Assembly: GCF_900104725.1 (NCBI RefSeq)
Contig: NZ_LT629758.1
Span: 6,028,501 to 6,092,500, forward strand
Source of the DNA: Actinoplanes derwentensis
Lineage (GTDB): Bacteria; Actinomycetota; Actinomycetes; Mycobacteriales; Micromonosporaceae
Length of the DNA stretch: 64,000 nt
Direction of reading: 5' to 3'
This document shows positions 56,876 through 64,000 of the stretch, in pieces. The position numbers and the translations under genes are program-made. How positions within the stretch are numbered: the first letter of the stretch is position 1; each line of letters begins with the position of its first letter. A model generated the notes under the pieces. That model was not told the DNA's origin and did not search any database. It was given only the letters and a program-made list of their open reading frames with translations.

Positions 56876-59322
56876 TTGGATTCGCCTCTCTCCGGCCGGC
56901 CCAAGACATCCTTGGCCCATTCATAGCCGTTCTGGTAGCCATCCCCTGCCTGAGTCGCCGAATGACCGACCGTATCCCGGCCGTCCGCATCCTTGTAGAA
57001 CTGCCAATCCCTTCGTTCGAATTCGGTCCACTCTGCTACCGGCTTCAGGTGCCCATCCTGATTGAGACCAGGCGGCAGGCCTTCGAGTCGGCCGCTCTCG
57101 TAGAGCGCCATCTCGGCGAGCTTGGCCGAGCCGTCGCGACCGGAGCCCAGCAGGTCACCGAGGTCGTAGGCAACCCTGCCCTGCCCCTCAGTCTTCGCCG
57201 ATTCCTGGATCTCATCCAGCACACCGCCGACGAACTCGTTGGCCAGGTCACCGACGCCGGGCACCGGAATCCTCTCGGTCACCTTGCCGACCACCTGGTC
57301 GGCAAGGAAACTGGCGGCCTTGTACCGCTCCTCGATGACACTGTTGTGCGCCGAGTCCTGCTGCTCGCTGTCCGTGTGCAGCTGTTCCCCGGCCCCGAAA
57401 TCGACGGCACCCATCACGCTGCCGTAGGTGTGTGACACGACATCGATCGATCGCAGGGCTTTGTCGTCGATGCCGGCCGCCGGGTTCTGCCCGCCGGAGA
57501 GGATCTCGTGGTAGTTGCCGGTGGCGTAAGCGGCCTCGGCAAACGCGATCGTCTGGCGCGCGCCCTCGTCCTTGCCGAGGTCGGCCAGAAAGCGGGTGAG
57601 ATGGGTCCGGTCCACCTCCACGGCCGCGTCGGTGTCGAAACGCGTCCCGTCGACCATGTTCTGGTTGATGTCGGAGATGTACGACGACACGATGTTCGCC
57701 ATCGAACCGCGGATCTCCGGCGGTACCAGGTTGGACTCCGCGAACCCGACGGTCTTGCCGTCCCTCGGGTTCGCGCCATTGGCTGCGCCCAGGGCCTGCT
57801 CGTCGACGTTGGACTCGTAGACGATCGACTCGACGAGCCGCCGCGCGTCCGGCCCGGGGGTATCGGTCGTGGCCTGTTCCAATGCGAGACCGAACTTCTC
57901 GAGAGCCCCGTTCTTGTAGTCCCCGCCGTGCTCCAGTACCTCGGCCGTCCAGCCGGGCCCGCCGGGAAGGTCAGCGGTCGGTTCCCAGTTCCGGTCGGTG
58001 AGCAGGTAGTCCAGCCGGGGGAGCCGACCGCCGCCGGGACCGTCGCTGGAGTAGTCGGTGACACCGGTGAGCAGGTCCCGGCCGGCCTCGCCGTTGCGAG
58101 ACAGTGCGTCCATCAGGCCGTTCATCGGGTCGTACCCGGCGGGCGTCTTGTTGTCGTCGTGACCTTGGGTCCAGTCAAGGCGCACGTTCTCCCCACGCGC
58201 CTCGCCCCACAGGTCGCTGCCCTTGCCCTGCTCGATCTCGAAGTCGACGATGTCTCCGCCGATGGTCGACAGGAACCCAGAGTCGAAGCCACCACTGTGC
58301 AGCAGCGGCCCGAGCAGCTGGTAACCGTAGACATCCTCCACGTACCGCATCGGGCTGGACGGATCGCCGATGTCCATTCGGCTACGCCCGGCGGCCATCA
58401 GATCGGTGACCCACTGACTGGATAACTCGTACTCACCGGGCACATAGGTCTCACCCCGCAGACCGGTCATGGTCCCGCCCTCGGTGGTCGCGGTGCTCAG
58501 CATCACCCCGAGACCGTTCTGCAGATCCCGTACGACCTCGGCCATGTCCCGGTTGAACAGCACGTCGTCGGCATCTCTGCCCGGCCGGTCAAGCTGATAA
58601 GTAGCCAACGTGCCACTGAGCTCCAGCAGCCCCATCGGCCCGAGAGCATCAAGAAGATCAAAGGCGAAAACTTTGTCCTTGCCGTACGTCTGGACAAGGT
58701 CCCGCAACTCATCAAGCTCCGCAGCGGTCGGCTGGTAGGCCGGGTCCTTGAGCTTGCGCGCCAGCTCCTCAGCCCGCGAGATCGCACCGGCCGGGCTGGC
58801 CCCGAACCCGACCCGCGGATCAGGCACATTGTCGTTGATGACACCGGCCGTGGCGTCGTCCTGCGCCCGCGCGTACTCCACCACCGAACGCAGATCGTTG
58901 AGCAGTAACCCGGTCTCTCGCCCGGTCCGATCCAGGTTGCCACCCATGTACGCGGACGCAGGCGCGGTGATGGTGACGGCCGCCGTGTCCACGGTGTATC
59001 CGGCCTGCCGAGCGGCCGCGACGATGCTTTCGGCCTGCTGCCGCAGAGCGCTCATGGCGTACGCGTGCTGATCCATCGCCTCGTGAATGCGCCGAGCCGG
59101 GTTGTAGCTGTTACTCACTTCGACACGCAACGCGTCGGCTTCCCGGGCCGCGGCCGCCGAGCCCACACCACTCGGCCAGGCGAAGGCGAAGTCCCGGGTC
59201 CCCCGAATCAACTGGTCCGTGGCGTCATCGATGCCCCGCGCGAGCCGCTGCCACCGGTCCGCAGCCGCATGCCAGACGGTGACGTCGAACGACAACAGAA
59301 GCGGAAGCGTCATCCCACTCAT
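56872..59322 (-). CDS. Large ESX-associated protein (DUF6571-like)
   Basis: 816 residues. ATG at 59322 overlaps the previous stop (TGATG); a second ATG at 59313 is possible. The first 100 residues are a helical WXG100-like hairpin (VWHAAADRWQRLARGID, WPSG near residue 50). The rest is a soluble, mainly helical protein without membrane segments. Conserved-looking stretches are SSQWVTDLMAAGR, YGYQLLGPLLHSGGFD and DPMNGLMDAL, as in actinobacterial proteins annotated DUF6571. No catalytic motif is evident. It sits between an EspC-like gene and a lipoprotein gene and is a likely T7SS substrate. Confidence 0.78.
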   Translation of the reverse strand: MSGMTLPLLLSFDVTVWHAAADRWQRLARGIDDATDQLIRGTRDFAFAWPSGVGSAAAAREADALRVEVSNSYNPARRIHEAMDQHAYAMSALRQQAESIVAAARQAGYTVDTAAVTITAPASAYMGGNLDRTGRETGLLLNDLRSVVEYARAQDDATAGVINDNVPDPRVGFGASPAGAISRAEELARKLKDPAYQPTAAELDELRDLVQTYGKDKVFAFDLLDALGPMGLLELSGTLATYQLDRPGRDADDVLFNRDMAEVVRDLQNGLGVMLSTATTEGGTMTGLRGETYVPGEYELSSQWVTDLMAAGRSRMDIGDPSSPMRYVEDVYGYQLLGPLLHSGGFDSGFLSTIGGDIVDFEIEQGKGSDLWGEARGENVRLDWTQGHDDNKTPAGYDPMNGLMDALSRNGEAGRDLLTGVTDYSSDGPGGGRLPRLDYLLTDRNWEPTADLPGGPGWTAEVLEHGGDYKNGALEKFGLALEQATTDTPGPDARRLVESIVYESNVDEQALGAANGANPRDGKTVGFAESNLVPPEIRGSMANIVSSYISDINQNMVDGTRFDTDAAVEVDRTHLTRFLADLGKDEGARQTIAFAEAAYATGNYHEILSGGQNPAAGIDDKALRSIDVVSHTYGSVMGAVDFGAGEQLHTDSEQQDSAHNSVIEERYKAASFLADQVVGKVTERIPVPGVGDLANEFVGGVLDEIQESAKTEGQGRVAYDLGDLLGSGRDGSAKLAEMALYESGRLEGLPPGLNQDGHLKPVAEWTEFERRDWQFYKDADGRDTVGHSATQAGDGYQNGYEWAKDVLGRPERGESK

Positions 59323-59633
59323 CAGAACACCGACAATCCACTGCGCCGCAGTTCGTCCGCCCCGGCCCGGTCAGCGCTCTGATAACTGTCAGCAGCGGCC
59401 ACCATCTTCCGACCGAGCCGATCCGCCCGAACAGTCAGCCGTTCCCACTCCGCCGACCAGGCCTTCTCCGCCGCCACAGCCGCCAAGCCGGCCACAGACC
59501 CAGGCGGAGCAGCAGGCACAAGACCAGCCCCCGTCGCGGCAACCGCCTCCCGCAACGTCACAGCGGCCCCGGCCACATCCGAGCCCATGACACGCAGGGC
59601 CACCACGTCAACCCCCAGCTGTCCTGGTTGCAT
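59322..59633 (-). CDS. EspC/WXG-like small ESX protein
   Basis: 103 residues. The ATG at 59633 has GGGGAGGG 5-8 nt upstream, which rules out the longer start at 59819. The protein begins MQPGQLGVDVVALRVMG and has two helices separated by a GLVPAAPPGS turn, with W at 69 and 73 (KAWSAEW) and a C-terminal ADSYQSADRAGADELRR. This fits the EspC-type partners of large ESX substrates. First gene of the three-gene cassette that ends at 56228. Confidence 0.75.
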   Translation of the reverse strand: MQPGQLGVDVVALRVMGSDVAGAAVTLREAVAATGAGLVPAAPPGSVAGLAAVAAEKAWSAEWERLTVRADRLGRKMVAAADSYQSADRAGADELRRSGLSVF

Positions 59634-59837
59634 CGATACCCTCCCCGTCATGCGCCCGTCCCGCGCCTCTACCGGAACGTACGCCGCCATCAATGTTTCG
59701 GTTCGCCCCTCCAGCCCACACTTAAAATCCACTACCCGACACACCAGCCCCAGCATCGGTCGCGGCACCACGAAGCGAACGCGGGCGGCGAGAACACAGT
59801 GGCCGAGTCGGTGATCCACGACCTGGCAGCTCCGGCG

Positions 59838-60094
59838 GCCGGTCGTCGAAGAACCCCATCGCGCTTACCAGGCCTCCAACACGCAGCCGCTCGGCGAGTT
59901 GTCGAACAGTTCAAGGCCGACGGCCCTCACCTGGAGATTGCCTCAAGCCCGGACGGTTCCTCGTGCTCCCACCCGGCTGGGTCCACAACCCCCACACCCT
60001 CGGCCAGGCCGGGGACAGCGTCCACCTGACCTCGGTAGTCCGGGAACGCACCCGCTACTGGATCGGGGAGCAGTCGCTGACCGCTCCAGAATGA
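59838..60094 (+). pseudogene. Remnant of a cupin-like protein
   Basis: One frame ends RVVEQFKADGPHLEIAS near 59945. Another continues FLVLPPGWVHNPHTLGQAG and SVHLTSVVRERTRYWIGEQ to TGA at 60094. Together they read like the C-terminal half of a cupin/JmjC-type beta-barrel protein with a frameshift in between (His in WVHNPH and SVHLT). No start codon or ribosome-binding site is attached. Family assignment is tentative. Confidence 0.4.
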
Positions 60095-60117
60095 CGGCCT
60101 GGACGCAACCAGAACGC

Positions 60118-60158
60118 CCTCCTATACTGACCACGTCATGTCCGGACAGTATAGGAGG
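60118..60158 (+). promoter_or_regulatory. 12-bp inverted repeat that contains the ribosome-binding site of the XRE gene
   Basis: CCTCCTATACTG (60118-60129) and CAGTATAGGAGG (60147-60158) are perfect complements with a 17-nt spacer. The second arm contains the GGAGG that serves the ATG at 60163. If transcribed, the hairpin would hide the ribosome-binding site. As DNA it is a good dimer operator. The arms also contain TATACT, a possible -10 element. Autoregulation by the XRE protein is the simplest reading. Confidence 0.65.
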
Positions 60159-60162
60159 CGAC

Positions 60163-60975
60163 ATGGTCCCCCGGACCACGACGGGCAGCACGGAACAAGC
60201 GAAGGCCATCCGCGACCGCCGACTCGCGCTCAACCTGAGCATCGAGGAAGCTGCGGCCAAGGCGGGAATCGGCGCAAAATCGTGGAGCCGCTACGAGTCC
60301 GGCGGCGCCATCCGTCACGACAAGGCTCGCGGAGTATGCCGGGCACTGGGGTGGAGCAAGCTCCCCGAAGCCGAGCCGGATCAGGGCGCCCCCGGTGACG
60401 ACTGGCTTCGCAAGATCGACCGTAACCACGAGGCATGGTCTGAGGCGCTCTGCTCACTCGGCGGGAGAACATGCGCGATCGCGTTCGCAGTGGGTAGCGA
60501 CCTCCTCCATGACCACCTCGTCGACGATCTCCAAGCTCTCGCCAGCGAGCCCCGAGGAACACACCTCGGGCAACTCGCGGCGGCCTGGCTGGACGGTGAT
60601 CTACCCCCGCAATTTCTACCTCGCTATGACTATGAGTTCGTCTACGGACTCAAAGCAGCGGTCATCAGGCTCCGCCGACGATTCAGGGGCGGGGACCTCG
60701 TCGCCCACACAGTCCTGGAGGAGTTAGCCCTCTACCTGATCTTCGAGCAGGTAGAGCTCTTGGCAGACATGGATCCCGACCTTTTCGAGGAGGATCGGGA
60801 CGGAACCGAGTGGCTGGCCGAGATTCTCGGCGACCTGGACATCGAGTTTCTGCTGTTCAATTCCGGATTGGCACTGACGCCCGCCGTCTCGTACCACTTC
60901 GACCACTGGAACGAGATGCAGTTCCACACCGGCAAAGACGTGGAGGCAGCGGAGCCGTCGCGACACGAACCGTGA
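60163..60975 (+). CDS. XRE-family helix-turn-helix regulator with long C-terminal domain
   Basis: 270 residues; ATG at 60163 with AGGAGG 4 nt upstream. The helix-turn-helix lies at about 12-65 (AIRDRRLALNLSIEEAAAKAGIG, KSWSRYESG). The remaining 200 residues are acidic and helical (VLEELALYLIFEQVELLADM, DIEFLLFNSG) and have no recognised family; they may be a sensor or protein-binding domain. Codon use is less GC-biased than in the left part of the window, hinting at a horizontally acquired segment shared with the following genes. Likely controls its own expression and perhaps the NLR-like gene downstream. Confidence 0.8.
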   Translation: MVPRTTTGSTEQAKAIRDRRLALNLSIEEAAAKAGIGAKSWSRYESGGAIRHDKARGVCRALGWSKLPEAEPDQGAPGDDWLRKIDRNHEAWSEALCSLGGRTCAIAFAVGSDLLHDHLVDDLQALASEPRGTHLGQLAAAWLDGDLPPQFLPRYDYEFVYGLKAAVIRLRRRFRGGDLVAHTVLEELALYLIFEQVELLADMDPDLFEEDRDGTEWLAEILGDLDIEFLLFNSGLALTPAVSYHFDHWNEMQFHTGKDVEAAEPSRHEP

Positions 60976-61007
60976 CAGCCACGCTCCGCGCCACCACCGT
61001 GACGTGG

Positions 61008-61029
61008 GGTCTGGGGGCGCCCCCAGACC
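61008..61029 (+). terminator. 22-bp perfect palindrome after the XRE gene
   Basis: GGTCTGGGGGC followed directly by its complement GCCCCCAGACC, 33 nt past the stop codon. It would form a very stable hairpin with a minimal loop. No T-run follows. Confidence 0.65.
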
Positions 61030-61355
61030 GGCAAAGGTGGGCCGGACGTTGCACCATGCGAACCACACCACGGCCATCCCCGGCAACCCATTGCCGGGAC
61101 GTTTGACCAGTTCAAGGGGTATTCGTCCGGCCCGTTAGCCTGATTTACACCTTCCTCAGTCGCCTCGGACGGCTGTACTACCAGGCCGGCGGGACAGCGC
61201 TGGCCGCATGGTGGGCTTCGCTGGATGGTTCGTTCGTGGCTGCTGGGCTCAGGCGTACATTCCGTGAGTCTTGGCGGGCCCATCTGGCTGCTACGCTCAC
61301 GCTCACTCGAGATCGTTGGGGGCGGTGCGTGTCCAACTTGGGCGGATATCAACTT
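61030..61355. other. 326-nt region without recognised gene
   Basis: Between the palindrome and the small membrane-protein gene. Expected to hold that gene's promoter, but no clear -35/-10 pair or strong ribosome-binding site is seen. A longer in-frame start for the next gene exists at 61236; its N-terminal extension looks non-coding. Confidence 0.4.
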
Positions 61356-61724
61356 ATGACGACCTTCGCCAAGAAGCTCGGCGGACCGAGGAACCTTGGC
61401 CTTGCCGTCGCCCTCGTAGGTGCTGTCGTTTTGAGGGTCAGCGAGGCTGGCGTGAAGGCCGCCGTCAGGAAGGGCAAGTCCGTAAAGGAGATGTTCGACG
61501 CGCGCGCTGAAGCGGCGACCACATCGCAGGTCTACCGCATCGCCGAGGACGCAGATGCAGGCGGGGGCCTGACCCTCCGAGGCGGTGACGAGTTCCGTGT
61601 ACTCGCCCGCGCTGGCGACGCGATCCTCATCGAGGTCATCGGTAATGCAAACAATCCCTGGCACGTGTCGGGCAACCTTCTCACCTCCATTTCGGACTTC
61701 ACGCTCAATGACACGCAGGATTGA
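61356..61724 (+). CDS. Small single-span membrane protein next to the NLR-like gene
   Basis: 122 residues from the ATG at 61356; the start is uncertain because only a weak GGGCGG lies upstream. One hydrophobic helix (LGLAVALVGAVVLRV, residues 14-28) is followed by a Lys-rich segment (AAVRKGKSVKEMF). A soluble C-terminal part with beta character comes next (SQVYRIAEDADAGGGLTLR, DEFRVLARAGDAILIEVIG). No family is recognised. Its position between an XRE regulator and an NLR-like gene suggests an accessory role in that module. Confidence 0.6.
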   Translation: MTTFAKKLGGPRNLGLAVALVGAVVLRVSEAGVKAAVRKGKSVKEMFDARAEAATTSQVYRIAEDADAGGGLTLRGGDEFRVLARAGDAILIEVIGNANNPWHVSGNLLTSISDFTLNDTQD

Positions 61725-62461
61725 TCCCGCGGCAAGAAGCCCTCGCGCCTGATGATGGCAAAATTTCCCGCAGAACTACGCGCACGGACCCGACGAATGT
61801 TTCCGCAGTTCTGACCCGCTCGATGGCGCCACCGGCGAAGTGCAGGCGACTCGGAGTCTTTCGTGCGGTTCCAGGCTGGGTTGCAGGGCTCGACCTTGCG
61901 GCGGTGAGCACGGTGTTCACGCTGGGTTGTTCGGGCCCCACAGTTCCATCGATTCCTGGCCCCGGCCGCCGCGATTCCAGACCGCATGGCCCCACACAGG
62001 AGTCGATGGCCGAAGGCGTCATCGCGGCCTCACCGGGTGGCGCAACTCGGGGCCGAAGTGCTGCCGCGCCGGTCTTCGACCGGCTTGCCACCGAATCGCC
62101 CCCAAGGCGTCGCTGGTGGGAGCGCAGCGCCTGGGGCAGGGCTGTCTGGCTGCGGACTCGTCGAGGCTCGGCCGGCTGAGATGCGGCTGTTCCATCCCGC
62201 GGGACCGATGGGGCCAACTGGAGCTGGAACTCCCATCGACCCATGGACACCCGTCGCAGTCGGTGGGGCCAGGACTTTCCAGAACAGTGGGGCCAGCAAC
62301 ACCCAGAGAAAACAGCACGGCAAGCCTGCCTCCGACTAGGTCGGCCATGCCCCTGCCAAGCCCCGGGTTTGATGGAGAGTCCATGGACACCGGGGAAGAG
62401 CAATATCTCCATCAAACCCGGGGCGTAACAAAGTGTCGTACCCGGGTGCGAGCATGTCGGC
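61725..62461. other. 737-nt region without convincing gene, with inverted repeats
   Basis: Overlapping short frames exist on both strands but none shows a family signature, ribosome-binding site or consistent codon bias. The notable structure is the 19-bp inverted repeat at 62360-62424. CCATGGACACC occurs twice (62239-62249 and 62381-62391). It should contain the promoter of the NLR-like gene. Confidence 0.5.
62360..62424. repeat. Perfect 19-bp inverted repeat with inner palindrome
   Basis: GCCCCGGGTTTGATGGAGA (62360-62378) and its exact complement (62406-62424) enclose 27 nt that begin with the palindrome GTCCATGGAC (62379-62388). It lies 38 nt upstream of the NLR-like start codon. It may be a terminator, an operator or the scar of a small mobile element. 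Confidence 0.75.
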
Positions 62462-64000
62462 ATGCCGTACCGATACGAGGATCTGGGCGACGAGGAGTTC
62501 CAGCGACTCATCCAGGCGTTACTCACCCACGCCTTCGGTCCGGACGTCCACGCCATGCCGCTGGGCCAGGCCGACGGCGGTCGGGATGCTGTTCACGGAA
62601 CCGTCGTCTACCAGGTGAAGTTCACCAAGAACCAGGACCAGAGGGACCCGGTCACGTGGCTACTCCGGGTCATCGACGGGGAAGCTACCAAGATCCAGAA
62701 TCTCGCCGCCCGAGGGGTGCAGCGGTATTGCCTCGTGACGAACGTTGCCGGCACAGGGAGTTTGGACTCGGGATCGATCGACCGGCTCGACGCGGCCCTG
62801 GCTGCCCGCTCCGAAGCCTGGGGCGTAAAAATTACACGCTGGTGGCGCGATGAGATTGACAATCAGATGCGATGCGCGCCGGACAGCATCATCTGTTCCT
62901 TCCTGAACGTGCTGCCCCCGGGCCAGTTGCTTGCCCGCGAGGCTCGGCTGGCCGGCACCATCCCCGGGTGGGACGCCCACCTTGTGGCTGATTCCGCTGT
63001 TGCTGACCGTGGCGGACTTTTGTCCCCGTCAGGCCGCGTGCGGCATTCCGTTATAACTCCCACAACGGTTCTGGCGTCTCTGGACCCGCCGTTCGGGCGA
63101 CTGCCCGCGACTGTGCACGGCCGATCCACCGAGGTGGACCGGGTGCTCGGCATGGCTAACCGGCGGGTGCAGGTGCTGGCTGGCATGGGTGGAGTCGGCA
63201 AGACGACGATCGCTCTGCGAGCGGGCGCCATCGCACGCGATCGTGGGGATCAGGTGTTCTGGATCAATGCGACGTCGGCGGCGACCATGATCGAGGGCTT
63301 ACAGGCGGTGGCCGTGCTTATCGGCGCGCCTGACGCGATCGTGGCGGAGGCGTGGGCAAGGGGCGGCCGACCGGCGGCGGAACTGCTCTGGCGATATCTT
63401 GCAGCTTGGGAACGCTCGTGGCTGTTGGTCTTCGACAACGCGGACGATCTCGACATATTGGGATGTCCCGGGGCAGCGCTGGGCGATGGCACAGGTTGGG
63501 TGCGGCCGCCCATCGGCAACGGCGTCGCGGTGGTGGTCACCACCCGGGACCGATCCCGGACGCCTTGGGGCGCCGCCGCTGATGTCACTGTTATCGCCAC
63601 GCTCGACGATGCGGCGGCGACCGGCGTTCTTCTCGGTCTCGCACCAGGCGCGGGTGGGCCCGAGGAAGCGGGGTTGCTCGCCGCGCGTCTCGGGAACCTG
63701 CCGCTGGCGTTGCAGCTCGCAGGCTCCTACCTAGCCGCCGCCGCGGAGGATCCGCTGGCAGCCTCGCGCACCTTCAACGAATACGGGAGTCTTCTGGCGG
63801 AAGCACCGCTACGGATTGACGCGATGGCCGCGGAAGTGATCGGGGATCTTCGCGACGAAGACGACCGGACGCGCGACAGCGTGGCCCGCACGTGGGAGTT
63901 GTCCATCCGGCTCCTTGAGGCGCGGCGGAGCGGTCCGGTACGTGAGGCATTGCGGCTACTGGCATGGTTCGCTCCCAACGTGCCGCTTCCCAAGGCGTTC
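62462..64000 (+). CDS. NLR-like (STAND) protein with N-terminal Mrr-type nuclease domain and NB-ARC, 3' end outside the window
   Basis: 513 codons are present and the frame is still open at 64000. Residues 1-130 form a restriction-endonuclease fold: EFQRLIQALLTHAFG helix, then GGRDAV (Asp42) and VVYQVKFT (Gln51, Lys53), the D...QxK catalytic core of the Mrr family. An NB-ARC domain follows from about 220: P-loop GMGGVGKTT (Lys247), Walker B WLLVFDNADD (Asp325), VVVTTRD sensor near 360 and NLPLALQLAGSYL near 412. Bacterial proteins of this build (effector, NTPase, C-terminal repeats) act in antiphage defence: ligand binding by the repeats triggers the nuclease. The sensor repeats lie beyond the window. 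The start at 62462 lacks a clear ribosome-binding site. Confidence 0.85.
   Translation, partial: MPYRYEDLGDEEFQRLIQALLTHAFGPDVHAMPLGQADGGRDAVHGTVVYQVKFTKNQDQRDPVTWLLRVIDGEATKIQNLAARGVQRYCLVTNVAGTGSLDSGSIDRLDAALAARSEAWGVKITRWWRDEIDNQMRCAPDSIICSFLNVLPPGQLLAREARLAGTIPGWDAHLVADSAVADRGGLLSPSGRVRHSVITPTTVLASLDPPFGRLPATVHGRSTEVDRVLGMANRRVQVLAGMGGVGKTTIALRAGAIARDRGDQVFWINATSAATMIEGLQAVAVLIGAPDAIVAEAWARGGRPAAELLWRYLAAWERSWLLVFDNADDLDILGCPGAALGDGTGWVRPPIGNGVAVVVTTRDRSRTPWGAAADVTVIATLDDAAATGVLLGLAPGAGGPEEAGLLAARLGNLPLALQLAGSYLAAAAEDPLAASRTFNEYGSLLAEAPLRIDAMAAEVIGDLRDEDDRTRDSVARTWELSIRLLEARRSGPVREALRLLAWFAPNVPLPKAF

Larger units (their letters stand above)
59634..60162. other. 529-nt region with no intact gene
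   Basis: Lies between the divergent EspC-like and XRE genes. It holds the cupin-like gene remnant (about 59838-60094) and the inverted repeat at 60118-60158. The part 59634-59837 shows nothing recognisable beyond the expected promoter of the ESX cassette. Confidence 0.5.

Noticed and set aside
59899..60162. Longer N-terminus for the XRE regulator
   Set aside because: The extension is Pro/Arg-rich, crosses the inverted repeat and lacks a ribosome-binding site, whereas AGGAGG sits just before the ATG at 60163.
61870..61910. tRNA-like T-arm on the minus strand (GGTCGAGCCC)
   Set aside because: The GTTCRA core is not matched and no acceptor or anticodon stem can be drawn.
61705..62556. Minus-strand frame of 283 codons upstream of the NLR-like gene
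   Set aside because: No family resemblance, no ribosome-binding site, and it runs through the inverted repeat and into the NLR-like gene.

Overview
The window is very GC-rich actinobacterial DNA: GTG/TTG starts are common, genes are strung together with 4-bp ATGA/GTGA overlaps, and codon use is strongly GC3-biased. The gene set (giant WXG100-type papain-like toxins, DUF6571-type ESX proteins, SARP and LAL regulators, PemK/MazF-like and DUF2397-2399 families) suggests a Micromonosporaceae genome, possibly Actinoplanes-like. That placement is inferred from gene families, not from a marker gene. No rRNA, tRNA, CRISPR array or complete insertion sequence was seen.

Left part (1-22.2 kb, minus strand): one reading frame is open from a GTG at 18882 to the left edge, at least 6294 codons. 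It encodes a giant type VII secretion (T7SS)-style polymorphic toxin. From the N-terminus it has a WXG100-like/membrane-helical domain, about 1000 residues of repetitive acidic and Gly/Ser linker, a papain-like deamidase (Tox-PL) module, a His/Cys caspase-like module, further membrane segments, a long coiled coil, a beta-rich body, a second Tox-PL module and a third papain-like module. Upstream in the same direction is a 996-residue protein with an ADP-ribosyltransferase-like C-terminus.

22.5-37.7 kb: a membrane protein, then a small specialised-metabolism locus. A four-gene overlapping operon (class I aldolase, dehydroquinate-synthase II-like enzyme, PaaK-like adenylating ligase, FAD hydroxylase) carries the enzyme logic of 3-amino-4-hydroxybenzoate formation and hydroxylation. 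It sits between two LuxR/LAL-type regulators and is followed by a second flavoprotein and a Crp-family regulator. A GGDEF-EAL membrane protein and a membrane protein with a PemK/MazF-like C-terminal domain close this part.

37.7-39.9 kb: an ESX-type cassette on the minus strand, YbaB-like -> EspC-like -> WXG/HExxH toxin -> small beta-barrel protein. An in-frame amber codon lies two residues after the HExxH motif. 40.1-49.7 kb: a complete JetABCD Wadjet plasmid-defence operon (DUF2397/DUF2398/SMC-like/DUF2399 set) with an overlapping fifth gene of the pRiA4b ORF-3 family.

49.8-56.2 kb is a zone of damaged genes: a PIN-domain remnant, a SARP regulator that lacks the middle of its NB-ARC module, a frameshifted DUF998-like membrane protein and a large twice-frameshifted gene. 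56.2-59.6 kb is a second ESX cassette (EspC-like, large DUF6571-like protein, lipoprotein). The right end (59.6-64 kb) looks less typical in base use. It holds a gene remnant, an XRE regulator whose ribosome-binding site lies in a 12-bp inverted repeat, a small membrane protein, a 19-bp inverted repeat, and the first 513 codons of an NLR-like protein (Mrr-type nuclease plus NB-ARC) that runs off the right edge.

Overall the window alternates secreted-toxin cassettes with plasmid/phage-defence modules. No T7SS machinery gene (EccC, EccD, MycP) lies in the window.
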